Both the position numbers and the translations under genes were made by a program. Below, piece after piece: positions 1 through 12,499 of a stretch of DNA of 64,000 bases (within the stretch, counting starts at the first letter, position 1; each line of letters starts with the position of its first letter). Source of the stretch: Saturnia japonica (lineage: Eukaryota; Arthropoda; Insecta; Lepidoptera; Saturniidae); NCBI GenBank assembly GCA_033032175.1, contig CM065307.1:9176001-9240000 (forward strand), in the 5' to 3' direction. Under the pieces are notes generated by a model. That model saw only the letters and a list, made by a program, of their open reading frames with translations. It was not told the DNA's origin and did no database searches.

Positions 1-3000
1 CCCTCCATCGAGTAGTGAGATAAGATCTTCCGGTACGTAGCCGTCGCCTCCATCGCCACCTTCCGGATCTTCGGCATCTTCGTCGTCACGCGACAGTAAG
101 TTGTTCACCGCCAGATTCACGTCCAAATTTGTACGCTGATTAGTTTGAAAAATAAAGTATCAATCATACAAATTATTTTTAACTAAGGCGACAAACTACT
201 ATGAAGAAAAGCGTGTATTAAATTGAATCCCAAAATAATACAACAAATTATAATATTAGTACGTATGATCTGTATGATTTATTACGAAAATATAAATATA
301 AGTTATTTTCACACAGACAAGGCTTCAAAATATTTAAGGAAGCCTTCTTTCTGACAGGCAATAATTTTTATGTTTCATGCAAAATAATATCTTACTACGC
401 TAATATTTTTGTATTGCTTATTTTATCGCTAAATGCAATTTACAAAATGCGCTATTTTGATTGATCAAAATTGACTGGAGTCTTTTGTAAATTTTTTTTT
501 TTTTGTAAAAGTTTAATATGCACAATTAATAAAATTGAAGTCTGTTTGTAATATCAAAATAACAGCTTTTTACTAAATCCATATGAAAGTCTTTATGGTA
601 TCTATAACAAAAAAACTATTTTAAATTTTTTTGGCTGTCTTTGTTCTTGGTAATCTCCGAAACGGTTGGACCGATTTTGACGGAATTTTCACTGATAGAT
701 ACCTGGTGTTATAAGGAGTAACTTAGGCTACTTTTATTTTGGAAAAAGAATTAAGGTTCCGCGAAAACAAGAAAAAACTGATCATGGTGAATCAATTCGG
801 GCGCTTAAATGGCTTACGCTAAGTAAACCATAAGAGATAATACTGTCCCAAAAGTCTCCAACCTGTACCTCTAACTTCGCACTGGCATTTATTTTCGTCA
901 TCCAGCTCACAGCATCCTTCGAAGTACTGACCAAGACGCTCCCATCGGTGCTTCCACATCCTGATGCAGTTTTCGTAATCGGTTTTCGGAATGGCCATGA
1001 GTGCACACGTCGCATTCGTTTCAACCGTCTCTCTATCGTCAAACCAGTGTCCTTTGAGCGGCATTTTTAATTTTGGGAATAGCCAAAAGTGGCAAGGTGC
1101 TTTGTCGAGACTGTAAGTAGGCTAACGAAGTTGTTTACTATTGTGTTTCGCTAAAAACTGTTGCACGAGGTTCGATGGATGTGCTGGCACGTTATCATGG
1201 TGGAGAAGCCAATCGCCGCTCGTCCAAAAACGCAACCGTTTCCTTCTGACCGCGTCACACAATCTTTTCAGAACTTCGCGGTAAAATCGAAGAAATCAAT
1301 TAACATTGATTTGACGTTACTCACGACTCTCACATGCTTTTATCGATCGTGGCTCAGATGGAAAGTTCCATTGCGAGGATTGTTGTTACGTTTCATGGTC
1401 ATAACCATAAACCCGAGATTCGTCACAGGTAATAATCTTCCGGAGCACATTTTCATCGTCAATAACCATTTCCAATTTGTCCTGAGCGATTTCGAAGCAA
1501 AGCATTTTCTGGTCTACTGTGAGCAATTTTGGAAATGAATTTCACAGACACGCAAGTCATTCCCAAATGAGAGTCAGGATTCTCGAAACACAATTGTTTG
1601 GAATCCGGAGATCATCTTTTATATCGCGCACAGTCAAACGACTTTGCGTTAACGCGAGTTGCACACGCTCGATATCTCTCGGTATTATCGCGCTCGAAGG
1701 TCAGCCAGAACGCGGATCGCTATCAACACTGGTGCAACCATTTTTGAATCGCTTATACCACTCTTTTATTTAAGTTTTGCCTGCATAAACATCTTCAAAG
1801 GCCTGCATATTTTCGATGGTCTCTTCACAACTCTTTTCGAGTTTGGAGCAAAACTTTATGCAAATTCGTTGTTCCGATCTCTTCATCATTTTCAACAATA
1901 GCCAACTGCGTCGAACGCGAAATTGACAATGTACATAAAGACACGATGCGCTCGAAATAACAAATCACATCGGTTGCCATGGTAGCCGATGACTTCGTAA
2001 AAAGTCACTTGTTACGCTCGTACTTTTTGGCTTTTAAAGGCTATTCGGACATTTTGGTGCGAAGTTATGGGTACAGGTCGGATACTTTTCGGACACACCT
2101 CGTATATCAAATTAATAGAACAGACCTTAAAAATGTCAACGAGAGTATATGTCTATCTTCTAAGGAACTCCCACAATATCAATTTTGTCTTTAAAATAAC
2201 CGGAAGTAGGGGAGCAAGATTCGTGCGTGTGCCCAATCGATGGCATTCTGTAGTCCACGTGAGCGAAGCCGCGGGGCACAGCTAGTATATTATATACTTA
2301 TTATCAAGCACACTTTGATGTATCTGGATTTCTAAAATATATTTAAAAATAAGTTTAGGAGCAGAAAAACCGTTATTTAAGGTAATACCATACCTGTAAT
2401 TCCCTGATAATGAGGCTTCTGCTTTTGCCCTGAAGAACAACTTGCGCTTGAGTCACTAGATCTTCCGGTACGAAAGGTGCCGGTACTGAAACCACTCTCC
2501 CCGATCCAGAGGCCCCAATGATAACTCCTGTAGCCCGACTTGTTGATCCTAAAAATAAAATGATCTCAATTTCTGTAAATTATAGTTACACTCGAGGAAT
2601 GAAAAGGTTCGTCAGTTTTCAAATTGATTCATTTAACGTTCCGCAAACACATGTTCCCTTTTCAAACGAAGTTACAGAACACTGTTTCACAGAAAATTAT
2701 GTTTGTCTAAGAAGATTGTTTAGAGATATAAAACTTTTTTATTGATTTTAATATTTATGATAAGCCTAGTGATTATATATCCTCTTTGATTCTGATGATT
2801 AAATCTATTGTTAATAATCTCAGTGTCTGCTAATGTCAACATTGCAATTTTCTTTTTCACGTTTCTGTATTTTATAATGCCCAAACCAATGTTGAATAAA
2901 AAGCAGCAATTACTGCTGAACATGAGGCTGGCTACATTATCAGTGAGATATCAAGTCGTCTTAATGTAACCAGAGATAGTGTAAGATTTTGCATCAGGAG

Positions 3001-6000
3001 ACATGGTGAAGAAGGTGAACTCTTAGATCATCGTCATAACAATTCTGCTCGCCGTCCTATCCTTAATGCTGCACAAAAAGATGACATGAGATGGCAATAA
3101 AAAGAAAACGAATTTGTGTCAACCAATTATTTTGCTCTAATGTATGAAGTGTGTCCTAGAGTAATAAGAAATGCATTACACTCAATGGGATTACATTATA
3201 GACAAAACTATTGTGGAGATATAACAGTACGAGATATTCAGAAGACCATGTAGTGCCCAATTTCATTTCTGGACGAATCTTTGTCAATATATGTGGGTGA
3301 ATGTCAGCGGGTGGAGTGGGTGAGCTCGATCTTCTTCCTTCCAGTATGCTAAAAGTGTCTGTACCGTGTATCCAGGCGATCAATTTATCTCAGGTCAACT
3401 ACGTTCAGGACAATGCTCGCTCGCACGCACACTACTCTTATTGACACAGTGATATAGTGGTGATTTCCTGGCCAGCAAGATCTGCAGATTTAAGCCCGGT
3501 AGAGGACCTATGTGGTTTAATGGTGCAGCGATGGCAAAATAGAAACGAAAGGACCAAGAAGGCTATACAAGGCCATTGCCACATTACTTGGGAAAATACA
3601 AGCGAGATGGATGGTTCCATGACAAATAAGTTACATTGTGTGATTGATTGATGCTAATGTTGATTATATTTGTTATTGAATAAAAAAATTACGTTATTAT
3701 TAAAGTAACATTATATTATTAGGTCCTTACATATGAAATTAGCATTTTTATGGAAAAAGTAAAAGGAAAAAACATTATGAAATTATACATTTAATCAATT
3801 GAAGTATGTACCATTATTATCTATGCACTTTCGCCATTTTATAGGTAATTCATTAATTCCATTGCTAAAAAAAATTGTGGGAGCGAGAATCAATAAAATC
3901 TTTGAAGGCGGTTTGGACAGCCCCATCGGAATCGTATTTTTTCCTTGCAAGAAATTGTCCAAATTTCGAAAAAAGTGGTAGATTGTTAGAACAAGGTCCG
4001 GAGAGCATGGTGGGTGTCGGAGACATTCCAACCGCAATTCCTCTAATTTAGTGAAGTATGGGGTCTACCGTTGTCCTGAAATAGCACTGGGCTAGAGAGA
4101 TTGGCCAGTCTCGTTTGTTTAATGGCTAGCTTTTCCATCATAGTTTTCAATTGTTGACGATACAGATCTGCCATTATCATCTGGCCAGATCTTGGAAGCT
4201 GTAGTGTATGGCACCAGCACTGGTTCACCAAACACTCACCAGTACCTTTTTCTGAGTCAACTTTCGCCTGAGACAGGATTTGACTGGGTCTCCTAGTTCA
4301 ACCACTGTGATGAGCGTTTCTGATTGTCATAAAAGATCCATTTTTCGTCACTAGTAACAATACAATAGCCCAGTCATTTTAGGGCTTTCACCTCGGAATG
4401 AAAGATAATAAGCTGCAAATTGGTATGAACCTTTGTTTTGTCATTCTAAATGTTGTCTCAAAAGTCACAATCGTTATCGTGTCCGCGTCTCAAGATTTTC
4501 AAGGTCAAAGGTCACAAAAATCGGTTTTTCGCGAATATCTGGCTTCCTATCGGTTAAATGAGATTTGCATTTATTATAAAAGTTGTAGGCTATAAAATTC
4601 CCTACATCTTTTGTTTAAACTTTTTTTTCATACAACCAACCGTTTTGAAGGTAGAGCGCGAAGAGTGCACATCGTACAGTCATATACGGCCTAATGCAAG
4701 GTCAAGCGTGAGTTATGGTTATCAGTACGTTATAAAGTCAATTATTTACTTGGAAATTATAATTATTAAACAATGCATATTATTTATGTACTAACTATTA
4801 ATTATTTATATTTAATTAAAGTAAGTAACTTGATTATTTATATATAATTATTCATATTTAACTATTTAAGTATAAAATATTATTAATTCTGGATTATATA
4901 TTTTAGTTTTATTTTAAGTTAACACGACATTATATATCTTTTCTTTAAAACGCGCGCGAAAAAATTCCTGATTTAGATAAACTGGTGGAAGTATTTCAAC
5001 AAGAAAACTGCCCAAAACAAACATTATTAGAAAATGGAGTGCGCATCTTGTTGGCATTATATAATGCTCCAAAATCTGAGGACAACATTGATCATTTCCG
5101 CTACACGCAATTCATCAAATTTACAAAACTAAATAAACCTGTACAACTGTCAACACTTCCACCAACAAGTGTAGCAGCTCATCAACACATAAAACGTGTC
5201 TACTACCAGATTCAAACGTGGTTAGGGAAGGACTTAGAACCTCAAGAATGGGGCTGGATGCTTGAAAATGAAATCCTGGAGCCCATACGAACGTTATTAC
5301 CTCCAGCACCAGCCGAACTACTAAACGTAATATTTTGCAATTGCAAAAATGGTTGTGGTTCCCGCTGTGGATGCAGAAAATCAGGGCTACAATGTTCTTT
5401 AGCTTGCGGCCAGTGCAACGGACAAGCTTGCCTCAACGCTTCACTGTATCCAAGTAATCCCGATGAAGAAAATACATATGATCCCGATATTCTGGAAGGT
5501 TTGGAGATGAACATGACAGATAATGAGGATGATGACAATGAATCGAACATTTTTGAGCGACAAGAAGAAGAGACGACGAAGAAGAGATAATTAGCTTCCA
5601 TTTCCAATTTCATTACAATTAAAATCAACAAAGATACTTTTGATATTTGAACTCACATTTTGACAAATGTATATTATGCCGTATTTAATAATAAATAAAA
5701 ATATGTGTAAAATATATACTCTTACTATCATTTTAACTTAAAATAAAACTAAAATATATAATCCAGAATTAATAATATTTTATACTTAAATAGTTAAATA
5801 TGAATAATTATATATAAATAATCAAGTTACTTACTTTAATTAAATATAAATAATTAATAGTTAGTACATAAATAATAGGCATTGTTTAATAATTATAATT
5901 TCCAAGTAAATAATTGACTTTATAACGTACTGATAACCATAACTCACGCTTGACCTTGCATTAGGCCGTATATGACTGTACGATGTGCACTCTTCGCGCT

Positions 6001-9000
6001 CTACCTTCAAAACGGTTGGTTGTATGAAAAAAAAGTTTAAACAAAAGTTGTAGGGAATTTTATAGCCTACAACTTTTATAATAAATGCAAATCTCATTTA
6101 ACCGATAGGAAGCCAGATATTCGCGAAAAACCGATTTTTGTGACCTTTGACCTTGAATATCTTGAGACGCGGACACGATAACGATTGTGACTTTTGAGAC
6201 AACATTTAGAATGACAAAACAAAGGTTCATACCAATTTGCAGCTTATTATCTTTCTTTCCGAGGTTGACCCCTTTTTTTACCTAATATGACTGGGCTACA
6301 ATTCAAAATTCTCTAGTTATTATGACGGTTGAGTAATGAAACGCAGTACTCAATGAGTGTCTATTAGTGTGATTCAGTCAATTCATGCGGTACTCATTTC
6401 TCGAGATTTTTCACTTTTCTAATTTGTTTCAAGTGAATTAAAATTATTTTATCAGTCACACCGAAGCCTGCCGCTAACTATGACGTGGTTTGCGATGGAT
6501 CCGCTTCCATGATCACTTTTAATTCTTCATTATCAACTAGGATACCACGGTGAAACTCATATTCGTAAATAACACGATATTTTAAGTTTTCCATTTTGTC
6601 AAAAGAACAATGTCAAAGAAAAATTAAATGGTGCGAAAACCAAATGAATCACTAATTTCGAAACACAATTATACAAACCTAAATCCATACTAATATTATA
6701 AATGCGAAAGAACTCTGTCTGTCTGTCCGTTACGTTTTCACGCCTAAACCGCTAAACCAATTTTTATGTATTTTCGTATAGAAATATATTGGACCTTGAG
6801 AAAGGACATAGGGTACTTTTTGTAGGGAAATTAAAACTTTAAGGGTAGAAAATAGGAGATGAAAGTTTGTAAGAACAAAATATGGGAACGCCAAAGCGCA
6901 TGCACGGTAATGTCGGCTGCCAGGCCAACCGGTTTGTTGATTTATTATGCGCATGTGTAATACTTATGAAATGACATCGTTGCCAATGGCAACTGATTTG
7001 TTGATTTATTGACATTGTTATACTTAATAAGAAATGTATTGTATTTCTAATACTTACATATGAAATGATAGTCCAATATTCTTTTTAAGATTGGCTGAAG
7101 TGTTTTTAAACTCTTTAACTACGCAGTACGGCGTAACTATTGTTTTATTTTATAATAGAAATATGACGTGCGTTGTCAATCGCGGCTCGCGGGAGTTTAT
7201 ATATTCTAAGCGATATACCTATTGTAAATTATCTGGCTTATACAGTTTTGCTACAAGTAAATTATTTCATTGTGTTATTCCACATATGGTGAAAATAAAA
7301 CTTGGGTGAAAGTATGTATGAAAAACCCGCCATGTCGCTAATTAGGGATATTCATATTTATGCTTTTGGTAAGAAAGAAATAAAAATAATTATTTGATGA
7401 AAATTGTACACAGGAAATACACGTCATTCCACAATTGATACGGCATATGAATTGTCAACAACATGGGTAAAACACAGAGGGTAAAAATAAAATTACGGGA
7501 TATAAATAACTACTGCGTAACTCTAAACGCGAGCGGAGCCGCGGGCACACCGCTAGTTTGAAATAAATTTGAATTTGTAATTTCGAAAAAAGGCCCACAT
7601 ATTTGAGATTAAAGTGGCAAGTTCAACAAAACGCCAATTTCATATATAAGGACATAATACTTATTCATAATATACTTTCATTTTTGGTCAAGAATAAGGT
7701 TAGTCCTATCAACAAAGCTATTGCTCCGAAAATAATATCTCTGTCAATAAAACTTGGCAGGGCAGCAAAATAGATTATAAATAAATATTACAGTACACAA
7801 AATAATAACGTTTATTCACAAATTTTAAGGTGATGAACCTATTCATTCTGCCAGTGTATATCAAACAGTGGAAATATTTAAATGGAATATTAAATTTTAT
7901 GTCACAAATATTAATATTTTAAAATAAATATATATTGTGATTGTTAGATATTATCAGAGTTATTATTAGCTATAATAGTGTTATTAGGTTTTTCTATGAA
8001 AATTGTCAGTAGTAGCTCGGAGTTTGGCTTTGCGCCCAATTAATGGCAATAGACTCGCCCCCTATTACATGGGACCCGAAAGCATACTCCGCAAACTGTG
8101 GGTGAACATCAGTACACCTTTGCCTAATCTTTCAAGGATACAGTTGTGATGGTATATAGTAAAAATCTAGAACTGTAGATTTCCTGGCATTTGAAATTGC
8201 CAATACATTGTGGCAATTGTGACAATACATCACTCATAATCAATTTGCCTATCCCTCGGCAAAATGCCTTTGTTCAGATGTATGACTTTTTTAAACAGAG
8301 TAATTAATATTATTTTAATAATATACATTTGTTGCATAAATTATGTAAATATTCTATAATAATATTATTAAAATTACATAGGTGTAATAAACAAGAAGTA
8401 TGTAAAAAAAACTACCTTGTGAACTAGGTGCAGCACGAATAGAATTCCTCATAATGCGGGCTCTTGTGCGAGGTTGTTGTCGTGAACCACAACCTCCACT
8501 TCCACCACTGCCTCCTTGCTTCCCTCCACTGGTTCCTCCTCCACCACTGCCACCCCCTCCATTGCCACCGTTTTTGCTAGCATCAGATTTGCTTAAATCT
8601 AGTCTATCAGGAATGATAGAGAAAGCAGCACGACATATAGTTCCATCTTCAAGCAAGCAAGCTATATGTGCTGGTCCTGCAGTTACTGCTCTTACACCTC
8701 TCAATGTACTAAGTGATGAAGATCCAGGACCAGTTCCATATCTGTTCCATCGCTCTGCTACTTCTCTTAGCCTATAAAAAATAAAATTCATCAGTTATTT
8801 ATTAGTCTATAACCTGCGCAATTTCAAATTAGACATTGAGAACAATGTATTAATAAAAAATTGCATTAATGTAAAATATTATAATACAAGTCAGAAGTTA
8901 CAATGCAACTTATTAAAGTTATTGTTATGTAACAATTTAAATATTTCCATATTAAACACAGCACTAGTTGCTAAACACCTCAAACAGAGATTCAAAAATT

Positions 9001-11304
9001 TTTAGCTGATATTTTTTAACAGATTACATTTATTTTATTTATTAACAAGGAATAGTTATTGTTAATTTTTTAATTATTGTGGGTATGTAATTATGCCTTA
9101 AGTTTGTTATTTCATATGCTTATTTTATAAGCATCCAGTAACCACTAAGTAGTAGGTTATAGTATTACCCAGGTAACATGAAATACTAAATATATTTTTT
9201 TAGGAAATATATTATTTTAAAAAGGTTTGAAAATAAAGACATGTTGTCAAGATAACAAAAATTTTAAATGGTTCAGGGGTAGGTACTAGGTCATTCAAAT
9301 AAATAAGTCCATGGTATTAACAAATGATTTTTTTAGCCAGTATAGTTCTTAGTAGCTATTTCCCTAATAAACACAAACTGCAAATTGTTGATACTGTCCC
9401 TGAAGATAAGCACAGTACAATCCTAACACAACCGCAACCATCAAGAGATCATAATCAATCAATGTTCATCACTGTCATACCAGCCTGCAAGAATTCAGTT
9501 TCCAAATGAATGAAAGTCCATCAAATGGTCCATGCATAATAAGCAAAACTGTCATTATTTTATATAACAAATTGACCCAACCTTTTGGCCCATGTGTACA
9601 AACTGAGCTGATAAGAAAAATATTTTATGTAAAAATATAATTTCCAATACACTCATGTTACTCCTATAAAACATATCCATCCAAAGGTTGTCTGAAAACT
9701 GCTTTCAGCAATAAAACCATCTGTTACAAACAACAGTAATAAAACATCCATATCTTTTTATGGATTTAAATACCTCTTCCAAATTTCATCAGAATTTGTT
9801 GTATAATTTCATAGATATATTTTTTACAATTTATAATAAATTTTTTTAGCTACCTGCCTATTGCACAGTAGCTTTTTATGTCAAGATTATTATATACCAT
9901 TTTGATTTACATCATGTTTTATTTTAATGAATTCAGTAGTTTCCACATGATAGGGGCAATATCAGACAAGAATTACAAAAATTGTTTTGGCTTCTATATA
10001 AAAGTATACATTTATTAACACTGAAGGTGTGAATACTGTACACAGTGAATAAATATTTATGAGAATCATAGTACAAACTTAAAAAGTAGTTCTCAAGTAA
10101 CAATAAATTTCTTTGATGTCAAATAGACAATTGCACATAAGTACATAGTAAAAGATGTTAATGGTATTATGACACCACAATAAAATAAATCATTTAGTCC
10201 AAGTTGAAATAATTGATAATTAATCATTTTACAATAATAATAGTAAATAATACTATGGAGATATATTAGTATATATAGCTTGCTCTCTAGTTGAATTATA
10301 TTACTGCAAACAGTATGCATAAGACATTAATTCACAGGATAATACAACATTCTAAAACTCTCTTGAACCACATTACTCCCAAGCCATTCAGATTTTTATT
10401 AGTTTTTGTTCTGAGGTGCTAGTTTATATATAAAATAATTACTACAAGTTTAAGTACATCATGTAATTAAAGACATTATGATTAAAATATAAAAGCACTA
10501 CTTGAACCAATGATGTTCCCGCCAGAAACTAATTTGTAACACCCACTTCAAATATCACTGATTGACCTCTTCAAAAATTAGTAACAAGAAAAATTCGAAA
10601 ATTATAAAAAGAATTCATATCAAGTAAGCTTATCTTGCAATATGCACATTAATTTGTTTTCCATGTTAATTTATGCAAGACATCAATAACCTGCTACCAA
10701 ATATTATAAATAAACCTTTTTAAAGAAAATATTAATAGACAAATATTTTAATTAAATGTTGAACTAAACAATTTCAACTTATCGTAAAATTTTAAACTAC
10801 AATTAAAATTTATACTTTCAGATTCTTATTTAGTAACAATAGCAAAATAAAATTGTTTAAACGATAGTAATCATAAAATCCAAGTTGGTTTAGATTCTTA
10901 AACAATTTTGTCATACATGGAAATTGATGTTTTGCACGAAAGAAAAATGCAGCAAATTCTAGAACTGATTTTTATTAGTCATGTCACCAATCTTTTATAG
11001 ATTAGGTCAGCTAAAATCTAATTGTGATATTATCAGGACCCGAACTCCCGACAAGAAACCTCATGAAATTTGACAAATTAAAATAAGGCTCATGCGTAAA
11101 TAATATCAAAAAACGTGGCTATCATAGTTGGCAATCCTCAATAAATCGTATTCATCATAGTCATTGAATAGAAGTAACATGGAATGTCGGATTTCACAAC
11201 GTGAACGAAATGGAGTCAAGTACAACGATAAAATATGTTTACCTGTCTATTAATTGATCCTCTGTACCAGGCAAAGGATGAACCACTAGATGCATTGAAG
11301 ACAT
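1..11304 (-). CDS. hyd: UBR5/hyperplastic discs E3 ubiquitin ligase, N-terminal exons (partial)
   Basis: Four minus-strand exons splice in phase: 11243-11304, 8416-8771, 2394-2548 and 1-135, the last continuing past the left edge. Every junction has AG acceptor and GT donor. The start codon at 11302-11304 opens [20 protein letters not shown], matching the UBR5 N-terminus. Exon 2 continues [13 protein letters not shown] and contains [13 protein letters not shown], then a Gly/Ser-rich stretch at about residues 85-115. Exon 3 ends in [18 protein letters not shown] and exon 4 begins [20 protein letters not shown], which is the UBA domain of UBR5. The family is a giant nuclear HECT ligase recognising N-degrons; its UBR box, MLLE and HECT domains lie outside this window. 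Introns 2 and 3 (2549-8415, 136-2393) are swollen by nested transposons. About 180 bases of likely 5' UTR lie upstream of the start. The identity rests on several conserved blocks and is secure; the exact first exon of the mRNA is not known. Confidence 0.95.
515..2285 (+). mobile_element. Helitron (family A) interrupted by a mariner, in hyd intron 3
   Basis: The 5' part (about 515-838) has the family-A head (ACAATTAATAAAATTGAAG at 522-540) and the TCTCCGAAACGGTTGGACCG motif. The 3' part (2105-2285) ends in GCACAGCTAG followed by T, the CTAG terminus typical of Helitrons. Between the halves sits a mariner-type element. Other family-A copies in this window read straight through the break (GAGATATATCAAATTAATG near 54050). 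No Rep/helicase ORF is present, so the copy is non-autonomous. The exact 5' base is uncertain because the first bases are mutated. Confidence 0.75.
839..2104 (-). mobile_element. mariner-type transposon with decayed transposase, nested in Helitron
   Basis: Imperfect terminal inverted repeats of about 35 bp face each other: left TGTCCCAAAAGTCTCCAACC and, on the opposite strand at the right end, TGTCCGAAAAGTATCCGACC. The flanks are compatible with a TA duplication inside the Helitron. Minus-strand translation shows mariner landmarks: [19 protein letters not shown] (second catalytic Asp), then [17 protein letters not shown], then a C-terminal stretch with YFEG at about 820-1064. In-frame stops and frameshifts break the reading frame. 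The Asp normally found in the APCDF block is His here. The copy is therefore an inactive pseudogene element. Confidence 0.8.
2890..3640 (+). pseudogene. Tc1-like transposase pseudogene in hyd intron 2
   Basis: Plus-strand conceptual translation gives a helix-turn-helix region ([20 protein letters not shown] at about 2922-2981) followed by [12 protein letters not shown]. It then shows [25 protein letters not shown] (second Asp), and [20 protein letters not shown], the block around the catalytic Glu of IS630/Tc1 transposases. Several stops and frame changes interrupt it. I could not define terminal repeats. It is a decayed relic lying in the same orientation as the plus strand, opposite to hyd. 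Confidence 0.75.
4367..4922 (+). repeat. left arm of long inverted repeat
   Basis: This arm matches the reverse complement of 5734-6297 with only scattered differences, except for the outermost 40 or so bases, where a short stretch after the first 11 bp differs in length and sequence. The near identity of the arms implies a recent insertion or ongoing arm-to-arm conversion. Confidence 0.85.
4977..5590 (+). CDS. uncharacterised Cys-rich (CXC-like) ORF inside the long-inverted-repeat element
   Basis: The open frame runs from the stop before 4949 to TAA at 5588-5590. There is no ATG near its beginning; the first usable codons are GTG, and a plausible splice acceptor (ATTCCTGATTTAG) ends at 4976. 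It therefore reads like a last exon or a 5'-truncated gene of about 203 codons. Visible features are [20 protein letters not shown], then [20 protein letters not shown] dense cysteine cluster follows ([18 protein letters not shown] and [14 protein letters not shown]), spaced much like tesmin/TSO1-type CXC zinc-binding modules. An acidic tail comes last. I recall similar C-terminal segments in repeated, unnamed arthropod proteins but cannot name the family. An AATAAA signal follows at about 5690, before the right arm. Function is unknown; DNA or zinc binding is inference from the cysteines. Confidence 0.6.
5734..6297 (-). repeat. right arm of long inverted repeat
   Basis: Reverse-complement partner of 4367-4922. 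Both arms can encode the same 78-residue reading frame (4558-4794 and its mirror 5861-6097) with only two residue differences. That is expected from arm identity and is not by itself evidence of a protein. Confidence 0.85.
6684..7556 (+). mobile_element. complete non-autonomous Helitron, Lep1-like
   Basis: It starts TCCATACTAATATTATAAAT and ends GGCACACCGCTAG, preceded by a GC-rich near-palindrome (GCGGAGCCGCGGGC). It lies exactly between A and T of the host mariner: the flanks ...CCTAAA and TTTGAAATAAATTTG join to the sequence found uninterrupted at 38209-38450 (reverse strand). No target duplication is present, as expected for Helitrons. The 873 bp carry no Rep or helicase coding. The terminal sequences resemble the Lep1 family described from Lepidoptera and their viruses; that name is from memory. 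Confidence 0.88.
8008..8155 (+). repeat. SINE body fragment without tRNA head
   Basis: This segment (GAGTTTGGCTTTGCGCCCAA and GACTCGCCCCCTATTACATG) matches, in opposite orientation, the body of the SINE at 47045-47311. The tRNA-like head is missing. It lies in hyd intron 2. Confidence 0.65.
8772..11242 (-). other. hyd intron 1, no recognisable element
   Basis: This 2.5 kb intron is AT-rich (runs of A/T, scattered short ORFs below 90 codons). I see no transposase, tRNA head or inverted repeat in it. The donor (CAG/GTAAAC at 11242) and acceptor (TATAG at 8772-8776) are canonical. Confidence 0.7.
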
Positions 11305-12499
11305 TTCCACTTATCTCGTACTTACAATAAATTTCCAAAGGTACACAATATCATTTATTATAATTTAACACAACAATCGTAGAACGAACAAAAGAACACC
11401 ATCTAAAACTCTCCAACCACCATATTTCTCGTGGTTTCCTTCGTAATCGTTTCTCGTTCTCAAATACATGTGAGTCGGTACATGACGAAAAAAGAAAGAA
11501 AATATCAACATGGCTTCCATTGCGCTCGGAAAGTTGGTACACCTTGTTATGTTGCAATGGACAAAAAAATTTAGTGAAAAAAAAAGAAAAATGCTTTATG
11601 ACGTAATAAATAGTGGTAATTATAAATAAACTATTGCAAAGTATGAAGTTATATCAAGTTATCTCTATAATAACCAGCATGATCATTGATCACTAACTAA
11701 TTTCAAACTTGGTGGATCATTAGTAATATCTTACTAATTTAATAGGATTAGTAACTAACTTCAAACTTGGTGTTATTGTGGTGGTGAGAATTACTGATAC
11801 CAATTAGTGGTGTTAGTTGATTATGAAAATTAGTATTAATAATGCTAGTTTGTAATTACTAATTAATATTAGTAATAACTTAATGTCTCGATTATGTAAA
11901 TTATTCATGATCGCCAACCACTAGTGATAAAGTTAAAGAAAACTTTGTCACGTTATTTGTTAGCGACGCATAGGCCTAAGCGTAATGATACGATAATAAC
12001 GATTGTAAATATAAGTTGTAAGGATGAATAATTTGCACGAACAATCAATAATTTAATGTTTCTGATGTTTTGAATATATTACTATAGCTTGTAGGTATGT
12101 AAGAACAGTATATAAGTTATGAAAATGTTTGTAGTTTAATAAAAATAATCACATAAAGTACTAAAATCATATATTGTCAATAATTCATATTTTGTAAAAG
12201 TTATACGTAATGTTTTGTGTTATATAAGTAAAATAGCCTTCTGTATGTGTTTTATAATGTTTGTAAGCTCAAATAGTGCGTATATAACGAGTCACAAGAC
12301 GTTTTAAGGTTGCAATGTTTAATGCTTTATATCTCCCGTGTTTATTAACCTATAATGTTAAAGTTAGTGTTTTTGAATAGGTATTTGTGTCTACATTAAT
12401 GTGAAAACCGTACCCAGAAGATATAGTATTAACAAAGTGTATTGTCTTGAAGAATACAGCAAATTTTATTGTGGTGCCTGTGTGTCATTTCGCATCTTC

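Larger units (their letters stand above)
4367..6297. mobile_element. long-terminal-inverted-repeat element carrying one Cys-rich ORF
   Basis: Two nearly identical arms of about 555-565 bp (4367-4922 and 5734-6297) face each other; the outer ends read AGCCCAGTCAT and ATGACTGGGCT. The element is flanked by ACAAT at 4362-4366 and 6298-6302. The homologous uninterrupted mariner at 38209-39453 shows the corresponding site as one copy, so this is a genuine 5 bp target duplication (6 bp if the adjoining T is counted). The interior of about 810 bp holds the ORF at 4977-5590 and a polyadenylation-like AATAAA at about 5690. No transposase motif is visible. The 1.9 kb size suggests a non-autonomous derivative or a foldback-like element; the superfamily is unknown to me. 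Confidence 0.85.
3719..7657 (-). mobile_element. mariner (TTAGGTCCTTACATATG type), carrying two nested insertions
   Basis: The left end TTAGGTCCTTACATATGAAA (3719 on) and the opposite-strand right end TTATGTCCTTATATATGAAA form the inverted repeat, with TA on both sides. The same element occurs without insertions at 38209-39453. Transposase remnants lie on the minus strand at about 3795-4366 and 6298-6660, including [12 protein letters not shown] and [10 protein letters not shown]. They match the well-known cecropia/Bmmar1-like group and are riddled with stops. A long-inverted-repeat element (4367-6297) and a Helitron (6684-7556) are inserted in it, which explains its apparent 3.9 kb length against about 1.25 kb for the uninterrupted copy. 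Subgroup assignment is from memory of the terminal sequence. Confidence 0.85.

Noticed and set aside
4558..6097. The 78-codon reading frames mirrored in both arms of the long-inverted-repeat element as a real protein pair
   Set aside because: The arms are near identical, so the mirrored frame is automatic; composition is that of translated AT-rich DNA and there is no recognisable motif.
8454..8777. A proline-rich plus-strand ORF of 107 codons
   Set aside because: It is the antisense of hyd exon 2; the Pro runs are the complement of the Gly-rich stretch.
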